From assembly GCA_967755175.1 (NCBI GenBank), contig CBRAFO010000002.1, forward strand, positions 57,732 through 121,731: a stretch of DNA of 64,000 bases, written 5' to 3'. Of the stretch, positions 1 to 8,649 are shown one piece after another. The position numbers and the translations under genes were made by a program. This DNA is from Rariglobus sp967755175 (GTDB taxonomy: Bacteria; Verrucomicrobiota; Verrucomicrobiia; Opitutales; Opitutaceae). Below the pieces are notes generated by a model, which saw only the letters and a program-made list of their open reading frames with translations, was not told the DNA's origin and ran no database searches. Each line of letters begins with the position of its first letter. Positions within the stretch are counted from its first letter, which is position 1.

Positions 1-26
1 TGTATATTAATAACAGTCGCCTCTCG

Positions 27-1271
27 TCACCCATTCCGCGCTTGGACCCACGCCATCACCTTATCCGCCAGCCGATCGAACGCCGCCACGCACAGCTCCA
101 GGTGATTCTCCTGGGTGTCCTCGATCTTGTTATGACTGATCCCGTGTAAACTCTGCACGAACATCATCACCGTCGGCACGCCCGCCCCGCAGGTTTCCGC
201 CGCATCGTGCAACGGCCCTGACGGCATTCGGTGCGACATCCCGCACGTCTCGCGAATCGCCTCGTCGCAGAACTCGATCAGCTTCGGGTCAAACAAACGC
301 GGCTCGATCCTCCACAATCGTTCCCACGTCACCGTCACGCCACCCTCGGCCGCGAACCGATCCGCCGCCACCTTCGCCTCCACCAACATGTGCGCCAGTG
401 ACGCGGCATCGAGATGGCGTTGATCGAGCGTGATGCGACATTCCGCCACCACGCTTGTCACGATCCCCGGCTTCGTCGTGCACGAACCGATCGTGCACAC
501 TCCGCCCTGCCGCGCAGCGATGTCATAAATTTCCGGGCTCATCTTCGCCGCCGCGAGAAACGCATCCTTGCGTCGATTCATCGGCGTGCTCCCCGAATGC
601 GCCGCCTGCCCGTGAAACGTCACCGCGTGCCGTTCGACTCCAAACGTCCCCAGCACCGCGCCGAGCGGTAACCCGAGGTCGAGCAACACCGGCCCTTGCT
701 CGATATGCAGTTCGATATAAGCCGCCGCGTTTTTCAGCTCCACGCCGCTGTCTTTGACCCGCTCGAAATCGATTCCGCAGATCCGCAACGCCTCCGGCAA
801 CGATATCCCGTTTTTGTCCACGAGCCCACGCGCCTCGTCCATGTCGAGCGATCCTGCGCACGCCGACGAACCAAACAGGCTCTTGCCGAAACGCGCGCCC
901 TCTTCGTCCGCCCAATCCACCAGCCGCACGGTCACTGGCGAACGTCCCTTATATTGCTCCGCGATCCGCCGCAAAATCTCCACGCCTGCCATCACGTTGA
1001 GACATCCATCGAGCCAGCCGCCGTTCGGCACCGAGTCCATATGGCCGCCGATCACCAACGCCCGATCTGATTCGCCGTGCAACGTTGCCCAAAGGTTACC
1101 CGCCGCATCGGTCGCAATGTCCACCGGCAACGCCTCCAATTTCGCCCGCAGCCAAGCCCGCGCGTTCAGCCAAGTCGCGGTAAACGCCACGCGTTGCGCG
1201 CCATCGGCATCACCGGTGATACGGCGCAAGTCCTTCAGTTCGCTCACCGTGCGCTTGGGGTTTAACGGCAT
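27..1271 (-). CDS. M20-family amidohydrolase, probable beta-ureidopropionase / N-carbamoyl amino acid hydrolase
   Basis: Complete 414-residue zinc hydrolase of the N-carbamoyl-L-amino-acid hydrolase / allantoate amidohydrolase group (peptidase M20 fold). Visible metal ligands: His77 and Asp88 in HMDSVPNGGWLDG, the Glu pair at 123-124 in DWADEEGARFG, and His189 in ELHIEQGPVL; a C-terminal His lies in GISHNKIED. The family removes a carbamoyl group, giving an amino acid, CO2 and ammonia. It is transcribed divergently from the dihydropyrimidine dehydrogenase/dihydropyrimidinase genes. I therefore infer that it hydrolyses N-carbamoyl-beta-alanine or N-carbamoyl-beta-aminoisobutyrate, the third step of reductive pyrimidine breakdown. 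The family also contains allantoate and hydantoin-derived substrates, and sequence alone does not exclude these. The first ATG gives a normal family N-terminus, so no other start is needed. Confidence 0.85.
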   Translation of the reverse strand: MPLNPKRTVSELKDLRRITGDADGAQRVAFTATWLNARAWLRAKLEALPVDIATDAAGNLWATLHGESDRALVIGGHMDSVPNGGWLDGCLNVMAGVEILRRIAEQYKGRSPVTVRLVDWADEEGARFGKSLFGSSACAGSLDMDEARGLVDKNGISLPEALRICGIDFERVKDSGVELKNAAAYIELHIEQGPVLLDLGLPLGAVLGTFGVERHAVTFHGQAAHSGSTPMNRRKDAFLAAAKMSPEIYDIAARQGGVCTIGSCTTKPGIVTSVVAECRITLDQRHLDAASLAHMLVEAKVAADRFAAEGGVTVTWERLWRIEPRLFDPKLIEFCDEAIRETCGMSHRMPSGPLHDAAETCGAGVPTVMMFVQSLHGISHNKIEDTQENHLELCVAAFDRLADKVMAWVQARNG

Positions 1272-1506
1272 GATTTATCCAGAGGGTTACCGACACAGAA
1301 CCGCGAGTGCGGTTTCAGGCATGTCCGAAGCTACCAGCAAAAGTCAGCAACGAATATACCTGACAGCGGTCCACTGACCACGCCTTCGCCATGAACTATG
1401 CAGAGTAATTGCTTCGCCTGCGCTCAGTCCGTCCGTCATGTCTTTCGCCGTCAGCGAAGCATCCTCGGAATCCGCATGTGTTCACCCCGCGTCCATTTCA
1501 CCCCCC

Positions 1507-2628
1507 ATGCCCACCCTCGCCACCACAGTTGACGGTCTGAAACTTCCCAACCCCTTCGTCATCGGATCAGGTCCTCCCGGAACCAATCTCAGTGTAATCA
1601 ACCGCGCTTTCCGCGAAGGCTGGGGCGCCGTCATCGCCAAGACGGTTAGCCTCGATGCCTCCAAAGTCGTCAACGTTTCCCCTCGTTACGCCAAGCTCCA
1701 CGCCACCAGCGGCGAAGTCATCGGCTGGGAAAACATCGAGCTGATCAGCGACCGCCCCTTTCACATTTGGGAAGACGAATTTAAACGCTGCAAAGACTCC
1801 CAACCTCCCGGCGCCCTCATCGCCTCCATCATGGAGGAGTATAACAAAGACGCGTGGATCGAGCTCGTGCAGCGCTGCGAGGCCGCCGGCGTTGACGGCT
1901 TCGAACTCAACTTCTCCTGCCCGCATGGACTCCCCGAGCGAAAGATGGGCTCGGCCATGGGCCAGGACCCCGAAATCCTCGAGACCGTTTGCGGCTGGGT
2001 GAAGTCCGCCACCGCGAAACCCGTCTGGGCAAAGATGACGCCCAATATCACCCACATCGAAGAACCCGGTCGCGCGGCTTTACGCGGTGGCGCCACCGGA
2101 CTTTCCGCCATCAACACCATTCGCAGCGTGATGCGCGTGAACCTCGATACCCTCCGTCCCGAGCCCACGGTTGAAGGCTACAGCACGCCCGGCGGTTATT
2201 CATCGAAAGCGATCAAACCCATCGCGCTCCGCATGGTCATGGAACTCGCCGCCCTGATCCAAAAAGAATTCCCCGGTCGCTCGCTCTCCGGCCTCGGCGG
2301 AGTCGAATCCGGCGAAGATGCCGCGGAGTTTATCCTCCTCGGTGCCGACACGGTCCAAGTCTGCACCGGCGTAATGAAGCATGGGTATGAATGCGTGAAA
2401 CCGATGCAGGAACAGCTCCTCGCCTTCATGCAGCGGCAAAAGTTCGAGACCATCGCCGACTTCAAAGGCCGCACGCTCCCCTACTTCACCAGCCACGCCG
2501 GCCTCGTGCAGAAACAAACCGAGCGCAAAGCCGCCGAAAAAGCCGCGACCTCCAAAAAGATGATCGCCAACGACGCCGAGTGGACCGGCGACGACTTCGT
2601 CAAACAGTCCAACGACCTCGCCCGTTAG
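1507..2628 (+). CDS. preA: PreA/PYD1-like dihydropyrimidine dehydrogenase (NAD(P)), no Fe-S domain
   Basis: FMN-binding TIM-barrel protein of the dihydroorotate/dihydropyrimidine dehydrogenase class. The frame is open from 1438, but the alignable family start is the ATG at 1507 (MPTLATTVDGLKLPNPF), giving 373 residues. The active-site loop NFSCPHG carries the expected catalytic Cys138, and GGVESGEDAAEFILLGA is the phosphate-binding end of the barrel. Bacterial PreA normally continues into a ferredoxin domain with two CxxCxxCxxxCP clusters. Here the protein ends in a Lys/Glu-rich tail with no such motif, and no PreT flavoprotein partner is in the window. That architecture matches plant PYD1 more than E. 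coli PreA. It should reduce uracil or thymine, the first step of the pathway encoded by its neighbours; the electron donor is unknown. Confidence 0.85.
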   Translation: MPTLATTVDGLKLPNPFVIGSGPPGTNLSVINRAFREGWGAVIAKTVSLDASKVVNVSPRYAKLHATSGEVIGWENIELISDRPFHIWEDEFKRCKDSQPPGALIASIMEEYNKDAWIELVQRCEAAGVDGFELNFSCPHGLPERKMGSAMGQDPEILETVCGWVKSATAKPVWAKMTPNITHIEEPGRAALRGGATGLSAINTIRSVMRVNLDTLRPEPTVEGYSTPGGYSSKAIKPIALRMVMELAALIQKEFPGRSLSGLGGVESGEDAAEFILLGADTVQVCTGVMKHGYECVKPMQEQLLAFMQRQKFETIADFKGRTLPYFTSHAGLVQKQTERKAAEKAATSKKMIANDAEWTGDDFVKQSNDLAR

Positions 2629-2639
2629 GCCACCCACTC

Positions 2640-2768
2640 CAGCGGAATGGCCACAAAAAGCACCCGAGACGCAAAAAAGGAACCGGTCCGATTCTGCGTC
2701 TTTTGTGCCTTCTGTGCCCACCCCCGCCGTCATCCGAGCTCGTCCGTGTAATCCGTGGTTAAAAACTC
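2640..2768. repeat. intergenic dispersed-type repeat between preA and mmsA
   Basis: The gap holds short word repeats rather than a promoter-like stretch: near-repeats of TTTTGTGCCTTCTGTGCC (about 2699-2719) and TCCGTGTAATCCGTGGTT (about 2743-2760), with a mirror-like GCCACAAAAAGCACC at about 2649. Similar wording (CACGGAACACACGAAAACAC) recurs at 58435-58455. Such text is familiar to me as a dispersed intergenic repeat in several bacterial phyla; that is recollection, not a search. It contains no gene. Confidence 0.4.
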
Positions 2769-2772
2769 CGAA

Positions 2773-4254
2773 ATGCTTCCCTGCCCCAACTACATTGCCG
2801 GTCAGTGGATACCCTCCTCGCCCTCCGCCACCACACCCGTCTTCAATCCCTCCACCGGCGAAACCATCGCGGCCTGCCCCCTCGGCACGCACATCGATGC
2901 CGAGGCTGCCATCGCCGCCGCGTCAGCCGCGTTCCCTGCCTGGCGTGACACTCCACCCGTTGACCGCGCTCGGGTATTTTTCCGCTACCGACATCTCATC
3001 GAACAAAACTTCGACCGCATCTGCACCACGCTCGTTCGCGAGCACGGCAAGACCGCCATCGAAGCCAAAGGCGATCTCCACCGCGGACTCGAAAATATCG
3101 AATACGCCTGTGGCATTCCCACCCTCCTGATGGGCGACACCCTCGCCGACATCGCCCGGGGCGTGGACTGCGAAACCATCAACCAACCTCTCGGCGTCTG
3201 CGTTGGCATCACACCCTTTAACTTCCCCGCGATGGTGCCGCTGTGGATGTTCCCTCTCGCGCTCGCCTGCGGGAACACCTTCGTCCTCAAGCCCAGCGAA
3301 AAAGTCCCTCTCACCGCGATCCTCCTCGTTGAGCTTCTCGCCGAAGCCGGTCTGCCCAAAGGAGTGCTCAACCTCGTCCACGGCGGTCGCGAAGTCGTGG
3401 ATACCCTCCTCACTCACCCGACGGTCAAAGCCATCTCTTTCGTCGGCTCGACCCCGGTCGCGAAACATATTTACGAAACCGGCACTCGCCACGGCAAACG
3501 CGTCCAAGCCAACGGCGGCGCGAAAAACTACATCGTCATTATGCCCGATGCCGACATCCCCAAGACCGTCGAAAACCTCGCCACCGCCGCCTTCGGTTGC
3601 GCCGGCGAACGCTGTATGGCCGGCTCCACCGCGATCACCGTTGGCTCCGCCGCCACCAAGCTCCTTCCCGACCTCGTTGCCGCCGCCAAGGCCATCAAGG
3701 TTGGCCCCACCGATCGAACCACCCAACCGCACATGGGCGCCGTCATCACCGCCGCCCATCGCGACCGCGTCACCAGTCTCGTTGCCAGCAGCGAGACGGA
3801 CGGCGCGAAGGTTCTTCACGACGGACGCGGCCTGCGTGTGCCCGAAGCGCCCGGAGGTTTTTATCTCGGACCCACCATTGTTGATAATGTCCAAGACCAC
3901 ATGGCGCTCGCCCGCGAGGAAGTCTTCGGCCCCGTGCTCAACGTCATGCGCATGGACGACCTCGATGCGGCCATCGAGACCACCAATCGTTCCGCCTATG
4001 GCAACGGCGCCGCGATCTTCACCAACAGCGGCATGGCCGCCCGCGAGTTTAAGCACCGAGTGAAAGCCGGCATGGTTGGTATCAACGTCGGGGTGCCCGC
4101 CACCATGGCGATGTTCCCCTTCACGGGTTGGGACGACTCATTCTTCGGCGACCTGCACATTCAGGGAAAAGAAGCCGTCCAATTCTACACCCGCCAAAAA
4201 GTCGTCAGCACCCGCTGGTTCACCGAAGGCGTCGGCGATGTGTGGAAAAAGTAA
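2773..4254 (+). CDS. mmsA: CoA-acylating methylmalonate/malonate-semialdehyde dehydrogenase
   Basis: Aldehyde dehydrogenase superfamily enzyme of the CoA-acylating MmsA/IolA type (493 residues from ATG 2773; a GTG at 2755 would add six residues that overlap repeat sequence). Family marks: CVGITPFNFPAMVPLWMFP early in the Rossmann domain, ISFVGSTPV at the NAD site, the nucleophile Cys281 in GERCMAGS, and EEVFGPVLNV near the C-terminus. MmsA converts malonate semialdehyde to acetyl-CoA, or methylmalonate semialdehyde to propionyl-CoA, with CO2 release. In this cluster it is the natural last step, after the aminotransferase has deaminated beta-alanine or beta-aminoisobutyrate. It follows preA by about 145 bp and precedes the dihydropyrimidinase by 39 bp, consistent with one operon. 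Confidence 0.92.
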   Translation: MLPCPNYIAGQWIPSSPSATTPVFNPSTGETIAACPLGTHIDAEAAIAAASAAFPAWRDTPPVDRARVFFRYRHLIEQNFDRICTTLVREHGKTAIEAKGDLHRGLENIEYACGIPTLLMGDTLADIARGVDCETINQPLGVCVGITPFNFPAMVPLWMFPLALACGNTFVLKPSEKVPLTAILLVELLAEAGLPKGVLNLVHGGREVVDTLLTHPTVKAISFVGSTPVAKHIYETGTRHGKRVQANGGAKNYIVIMPDADIPKTVENLATAAFGCAGERCMAGSTAITVGSAATKLLPDLVAAAKAIKVGPTDRTTQPHMGAVITAAHRDRVTSLVASSETDGAKVLHDGRGLRVPEAPGGFYLGPTIVDNVQDHMALAREEVFGPVLNVMRMDDLDAAIETTNRSAYGNGAAIFTNSGMAAREFKHRVKAGMVGINVGVPATMAMFPFTGWDDSFFGDLHIQGKEAVQFYTRQKVVSTRWFTEGVGDVWKK

Positions 4255-4293
4255 TTAAACTCAAGTGGCCAAACCTCCGTTCCGAAACTCCCC

Positions 4294-5682
4294 ATGAGCC
4301 TCCTCATCCGCAACGGCGAGATCGTCACCGCCACCGAGCGCTACACTGCCGACATCTTCTGCGAGGGCGAAACCATCACCTCCATCGGCCCCAACCTCTC
4401 CGGCCTCGCCACTCCCGACACCGAAATCATCGATGCCAGTGGCCGCTACGTTTTCCCCGGCTTCATCGATCCGCACACCCACATTTATCTGCCCTTCATG
4501 GGCACGTATTCCAAGGATACCTACGAGACCGGCACCCAAGCGGCACTCATCGGCGGAACCACCACGATCTTCGATATGGTCTGCCCCTCGCGCGCCATGT
4601 CCGCCGCCGAGGGCTTCGCGACTTGGAACGCCCAAAGCGCCGGCAAGGCCTGCTGTGATTACAGCTACCACATGGGCGTCACCCATTTCGATGCCGACAC
4701 ACCCGACCAGCTTCGCGCCATTGTCGCCGCCGGCGTCTCCTCCTTTAAGATCTTCCTGGCTTACAAAGGCGCGTTCGGCATCGACGACACCGAACTCTAT
4801 CGAGCCCTCAAACTCGCCAAAGAACTCGGCGTCATCGTCACCGCCCACTGCGAAAACGAGACCCTCGTCTTTGAGCGGCAACGCGAACTCATCGCCACCG
4901 GAAAGACCGACACCTCGCAACACCACGAAAGCCGCCCGCCCCTCGTCGAAGCCGAAGGCGTGCACCACCTCACCACGTTCGCCGAGCTCACCGGAGCGTC
5001 CATCTACATCGTCCACTTGAGCTGCGAAGAGGCTCTTAAAAAAGCCGTCGAGGCTCGCCTGCGCGGAGTCGACGTCGCGATCGAGACGCTCATCCAATAT
5101 CTCCTCATCGACAAAACCTACGCCGAGCGGCCCGACTTCGAAGGCGCGAAGTTTGTGATGTCGCCCCCGCTCCGTGACGCGAAGAACCAGCCTGTCCTCT
5201 GGAACGCCCTTCGCACCGGCCTCATCCAGACCGTCGCCACCGACCACGCGCCTTTCGATTTCAAAACCCAAAAGCCCATGGGCGCGGACGACTTCACCAA
5301 AATCCCCAACGGCATCCCCGCGCTCCAAGACCGTGTGAATCTCCTCTACACGTATGGTGTGAAAGCCGGCCGTCTCGACCTGCACACCTTCGTCAACGTC
5401 GCCAGCACGCAAGCCGCCAAGCTCTTCGGCCTCTTCCCTCGCAAAGGTGCGATCCAAGTCGGTGCGGACGCCGATCTCGTCATCTACGATCCCGCCTACC
5501 GTGGCAAAATCTCCGCTGCCACGCAGACGATGAACGTCGATTACAGCGGTTTCGAAGGCTGGCCCATCGAAGGCCGTCCCGCAGTCGTTACGGTCCGAGG
5601 TGAAGTCGCCGTCCGCGACGGTCGGTTCGTCGGATCTCTCGGGCGAGGGAAGTTCCTGAAACGCAGCCCCAACCATTTTTAG
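4294..5682 (+). CDS. hydA: dihydropyrimidinase / D-hydantoinase
   Basis: Cyclic amidohydrolase of 462 residues, a typical length for the family. The binuclear zinc site is readable: His61 and His63 in GFIDPHTHIYL, the carboxylated Lys152 in SFKIFLAYKG, downstream histidines in TAHCEN and IVHLSCEEAL, and the metal-ligand Asp in VATDHAPF. It opens the dihydropyrimidine ring to the N-carbamoyl-beta-amino acid, the second reductive step. It is followed after 35 bp by the NCS1 permease, so transport and ring opening are probably co-expressed. Hydantoinases of the same family act on 5-substituted hydantoins; the PreA-like and MmsA neighbours favour the pyrimidine role. Confidence 0.92.
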   Translation: MSLLIRNGEIVTATERYTADIFCEGETITSIGPNLSGLATPDTEIIDASGRYVFPGFIDPHTHIYLPFMGTYSKDTYETGTQAALIGGTTTIFDMVCPSRAMSAAEGFATWNAQSAGKACCDYSYHMGVTHFDADTPDQLRAIVAAGVSSFKIFLAYKGAFGIDDTELYRALKLAKELGVIVTAHCENETLVFERQRELIATGKTDTSQHHESRPPLVEAEGVHHLTTFAELTGASIYIVHLSCEEALKKAVEARLRGVDVAIETLIQYLLIDKTYAERPDFEGAKFVMSPPLRDAKNQPVLWNALRTGLIQTVATDHAPFDFKTQKPMGADDFTKIPNGIPALQDRVNLLYTYGVKAGRLDLHTFVNVASTQAAKLFGLFPRKGAIQVGADADLVIYDPAYRGKISAATQTMNVDYSGFEGWPIEGRPAVVTVRGEVAVRDGRFVGSLGRGKFLKRSPNHF

Positions 5683-5717
5683 CACAGACACCCTGTCGTT
5701 AAACGCAGACCTCCTCG

Positions 5718-7208
5718 ATGACCGATCTCACCTCCAGCCCTCTCTCGAACCCTGACCTCGCGCCCATCTCACCGGAGCGTCGCACCTGGGGCACGTGGCA
5801 CATTGCCGCGCTCTGGATCGGCATGGCCGTCTGCATTCCCACCTACCAGATGGCCGGCAACCTCATCGGTGCCGGTATGAACTGGTGGCAGGCCCTCCTC
5901 ACCATTTTTATCGGCAACGTCATCGTGCTCATTCCGATGACGCTCAACGCCCATCCCGGCACCGCTTACGGCATCCCATTCCCCGTCCTTCTTCGCGCCA
6001 GCTTCGGCACGCGCGGCGCCAACATAGCAGCCCTTATGCGCGGCTTGGTAGCCTGCGGCTGGTTCGGCATCCAGACGTGGATCGGTGGCGCTGCCATCTA
6101 CGCGACTTCAGCCATCATCTTCGGCTTCGACCCGGCCATCCGCACCGCCCTGCCCGGCCTCGGCATCTCCGCTGGCGAACTCCTCTGCTTCCTCCTCTTT
6201 TGGGCGGTCAACGTCTTCTTCATCATAAAAGGCATGGACTCCATCAAGTGGCTCGAAGCGTGGAGCGCCCCTTTTCTTCTTCTCGTCGGCGGCGCGCTGG
6301 TCATCTGGGCTTACCACGCCGCTCACGGCTTCGGCCCGATCTTTGCACAGCCCTCCAAGTTCACCTCTGCCGCCGCCTTCTGGCCCGTCTTCGGCGCCAG
6401 CCTCACCGCTCAAGTCGGCTTCTGGGCGACGCTCTCGCTCAACATCCCCGACTTCTCCCGCTTCGCCAAAAGCCAGCGTGCGCAGATCGCCGGCCAAGCC
6501 ATCGGCCTTCCGCCGACCATGGTCCTCTATTCTTTCGTGGGTGTCGTCGCGACCAGCGCGAGCGTTGTCGTCTTTGGCGAAGCGATTTGGGACCCGGTTC
6601 AACTGATCGCCAAGTTTCATTATCCGATCCTCGCCGTCGTCGCGTTATTCGCGCTCTCCATCGCCACGCTCTCGACCAACATCGCGGCCAATGTCGTTTC
6701 CCCCGCGAACGATTTCTCCAACCTCGCGCCCCGACTCATCAGCTTCAAAACCGGCGGCCTTCTCACGGCGGTGGTCGGCATTCTCATGTGCCCTTGGCTG
6801 CTGATTTCGTCCACCAAGGGCTACATCTTCGCCTGGCTCATCGGCTACGGCGCGCTTCTCGGCCCCATCGCCGGCATCATGATCGCCGACTACTTCATCA
6901 TCCGAAAAAAGCAGCTCGACGTCACCGGTCTCTACGATCCCGCCGGTCCCTACCGCTTCACCCACGGTTTTAGTTTAGCCGCGCTCGCCGCCTTCATCCT
7001 CGCCGTCCTCCCCAACATACCCGGTTTCCTTTCCGCGGCCGCCCCGGCGCTCTTCCCACCCGCCCGCATTCCCGTCGTTTTCCACACGCTCTACAACCAA
7101 GCTTGGTTCATCGGCTTCGCCCTCGCCTTCGGCCTCTACATCGCATTCCGAAAACTCGCCCCCTCCCGCAGCCTTGAAGCCGCGCCCCTTCGTGAAGTCC
7201 GCAGTTAG
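5718..7208 (+). CDS. NCS1-family nucleobase:cation symporter (uracil/hydantoin/allantoin type)
   Basis: Polytopic membrane protein of 496 residues with about twelve hydrophobic segments. It begins with the characteristic NCS1 opening: an ERRTWGTWHIAALWIG stretch followed by a CIPTYQMAGNLIGAGMNW loop in helix 1. Other family features are GASLTAQVGFWATLSLNIPDFSRFAKSQ and a later LSTNIAANVVSPANDFSN segment. NCS1 proteins import uracil, cytosine, allantoin or hydantoins with Na+ or H+. Located between dihydropyrimidinase and the aminotransferase, it most likely brings in the pyrimidine base or a dihydropyrimidine. The exact substrate cannot be read from sequence. Only 21 bp separate its stop from the next start. 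Confidence 0.9.
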   Translation: MTDLTSSPLSNPDLAPISPERRTWGTWHIAALWIGMAVCIPTYQMAGNLIGAGMNWWQALLTIFIGNVIVLIPMTLNAHPGTAYGIPFPVLLRASFGTRGANIAALMRGLVACGWFGIQTWIGGAAIYATSAIIFGFDPAIRTALPGLGISAGELLCFLLFWAVNVFFIIKGMDSIKWLEAWSAPFLLLVGGALVIWAYHAAHGFGPIFAQPSKFTSAAAFWPVFGASLTAQVGFWATLSLNIPDFSRFAKSQRAQIAGQAIGLPPTMVLYSFVGVVATSASVVVFGEAIWDPVQLIAKFHYPILAVVALFALSIATLSTNIAANVVSPANDFSNLAPRLISFKTGGLLTAVVGILMCPWLLISSTKGYIFAWLIGYGALLGPIAGIMIADYFIIRKKQLDVTGLYDPAGPYRFTHGFSLAALAAFILAVLPNIPGFLSAAAPALFPPARIPVVFHTLYNQAWFIGFALAFGLYIAFRKLAPSRSLEAAPLREVRS

Positions 7209-7229
7209 GAAACTCCGCCCTTGCCCACC

Positions 7230-8564
7230 ATGCCCCCGCTCCTCCCGTCCTGCCCCTATCAACCGCAGCCCTACACCGGTCCGTCTCCCGACGAGATTCT
7301 CGCGCTGCGCCACACCCATCTCAATCCGGGCATCTTCCATTACTACAAACGCCCGCTCACTATCGTCGAAGGCAAGGGCCAGTGGCTTTTCGATGAGACC
7401 GGACGCCGCTACCTCGATGGCTTCGGCGGAATCGTGACGGTCAGCGTCGGCCACTGTCACCCACACGTCACCGCCGCCGCTCAGGCTCAGAACGCGCTGG
7501 TCCAGCACACGACCACCATCTACCTAAACCCCAACGTCGCTCTCTACGCCCGCGATCTCGTGGCCAAGCTGCCCGGCGATCTCAAGGTCTGCTACTTCGT
7601 CAACTCCGGCTCCGAGGCCAACGACCTCGCGCTCCTCATGGCACGCGCCTACACGGGCAACTACGACGTCATCGCCCTGCGCAATGCCTACCACGGCGGC
7701 AGCCAGTCCACCATGGGACTCACCTCCCATCACACCTGGAAATACAACGTCCCCGGCGGCTTCGGCGTGCACCACGCCCTCATGCCTGATTCCTATCGCG
7801 GGCCCTTCGCCGGCCTTTCGGACGCCGGCACACGCTACGCCGATGATATTAAAAACCTCATCGACTACGGCACCAGCGGACGCGTCGCCGCCTTCTTCGC
7901 CGAGTCGATTCAAGGCGTGGGTGGCGCCGTCGTTTTTCCTGACGGTTATCTCCAGCGCGCCTACGCCCACACTCGCGCCTCCGGCGGCCTCTGCGTGGCC
8001 GACGAAGTCCAGGCCGGCTTCGGCCGCACCGGCACGCATTATTGGGGCTTCGAGACGCAAGGCGTCATCCCCGACATCGTCACGATGGCCAAAGGCATCG
8101 GCAACGGTTGCCCGCTCGCCGCCGTCGTCACCACGCCCGAGATCGCCAAGACCCTCACCGCTCGCATCCATTTCAATACCTACGGCGGCAACCCGGTTTG
8201 CACCGCGATGGGCCGTGCCGTCCTCGAAGTCATCGACCGCGAAGGCCTCCAAGCCAACGCCCTCGCCCGCGGCGCCCAGCTCAAAGCCGGTTTCGCCCGT
8301 CTCGCCGAAAAACACGCTCTCATCGGCGACATCCGCGGACTCGGACTCATGCTCGGCGTCGAGCTCGTCAAAGATCGAAGCACCAAGGAACCCGCGTCCG
8401 CCGAATGCATGGCTGTCTTTGAAAAATGCCGCGAACTCGGCCTGCTCGTCGGCAAGGGCGGACTCAAGGGCAACACCCTTCGCATCAAGCCCCCGATGTG
8501 CATCACCGAAGCCGACGCCGACTTTATGCTCGCCGTCTTGGACGAAGCCCTCGGCTCCGTCTAG
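7230..8564 (+). CDS. class III PLP aminotransferase (beta-alanine/3-aminoisobutyrate:pyruvate type, AGXT2-like)
   Basis: Aspartate-aminotransferase-fold class III enzyme (444 residues from ATG 7230; a TTG lies three codons upstream). It shows the PLP phosphate region NSGSEANDLALL, the class III signature around VADEVQAGFGRTG, and the Schiff-base Lys288 in TMAKGIGNG. The IHFNTYGGNPVCTAMG segment and overall form resemble AGXT2/omega-aminotransferases rather than ornithine or acetylornithine enzymes. In context it would move the amino group of beta-alanine or beta-aminoisobutyrate to pyruvate or glyoxylate and deliver the semialdehyde to MmsA. It is the last gene of the + strand run and meets the downstream gene convergently across a hairpin. 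Confidence 0.88.
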   Translation: MPPLLPSCPYQPQPYTGPSPDEILALRHTHLNPGIFHYYKRPLTIVEGKGQWLFDETGRRYLDGFGGIVTVSVGHCHPHVTAAAQAQNALVQHTTTIYLNPNVALYARDLVAKLPGDLKVCYFVNSGSEANDLALLMARAYTGNYDVIALRNAYHGGSQSTMGLTSHHTWKYNVPGGFGVHHALMPDSYRGPFAGLSDAGTRYADDIKNLIDYGTSGRVAAFFAESIQGVGGAVVFPDGYLQRAYAHTRASGGLCVADEVQAGFGRTGTHYWGFETQGVIPDIVTMAKGIGNGCPLAAVVTTPEIAKTLTARIHFNTYGGNPVCTAMGRAVLEVIDREGLQANALARGAQLKAGFARLAEKHALIGDIRGLGLMLGVELVKDRSTKEPASAECMAVFEKCRELGLLVGKGGLKGNTLRIKPPMCITEADADFMLAVLDEALGSV

Positions 8565-8581
8565 TTCCGCCTGATCCGCCC

Positions 8582-8620
8582 AAAAAAAAGAGGTGACGCG
8601 GCAGCACGCCACGTCACCTC
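8582..8620 (-). terminator. rho-independent terminator of the Bax inhibitor-1-like gene
   Basis: Perfect 9-bp stem GAGGTGACG / CGTCACCTC (8590-8598 with 8612-8620) followed, on the minus strand, by eight T (8582-8589). It lies between two convergent genes. The T-tract orientation assigns it to the minus-strand gene, though the stem could slow transcription both ways. Confidence 0.85.
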
Positions 8621-8649
8621 GCTTCAGAACCAAATGAAGATGCGGCATC

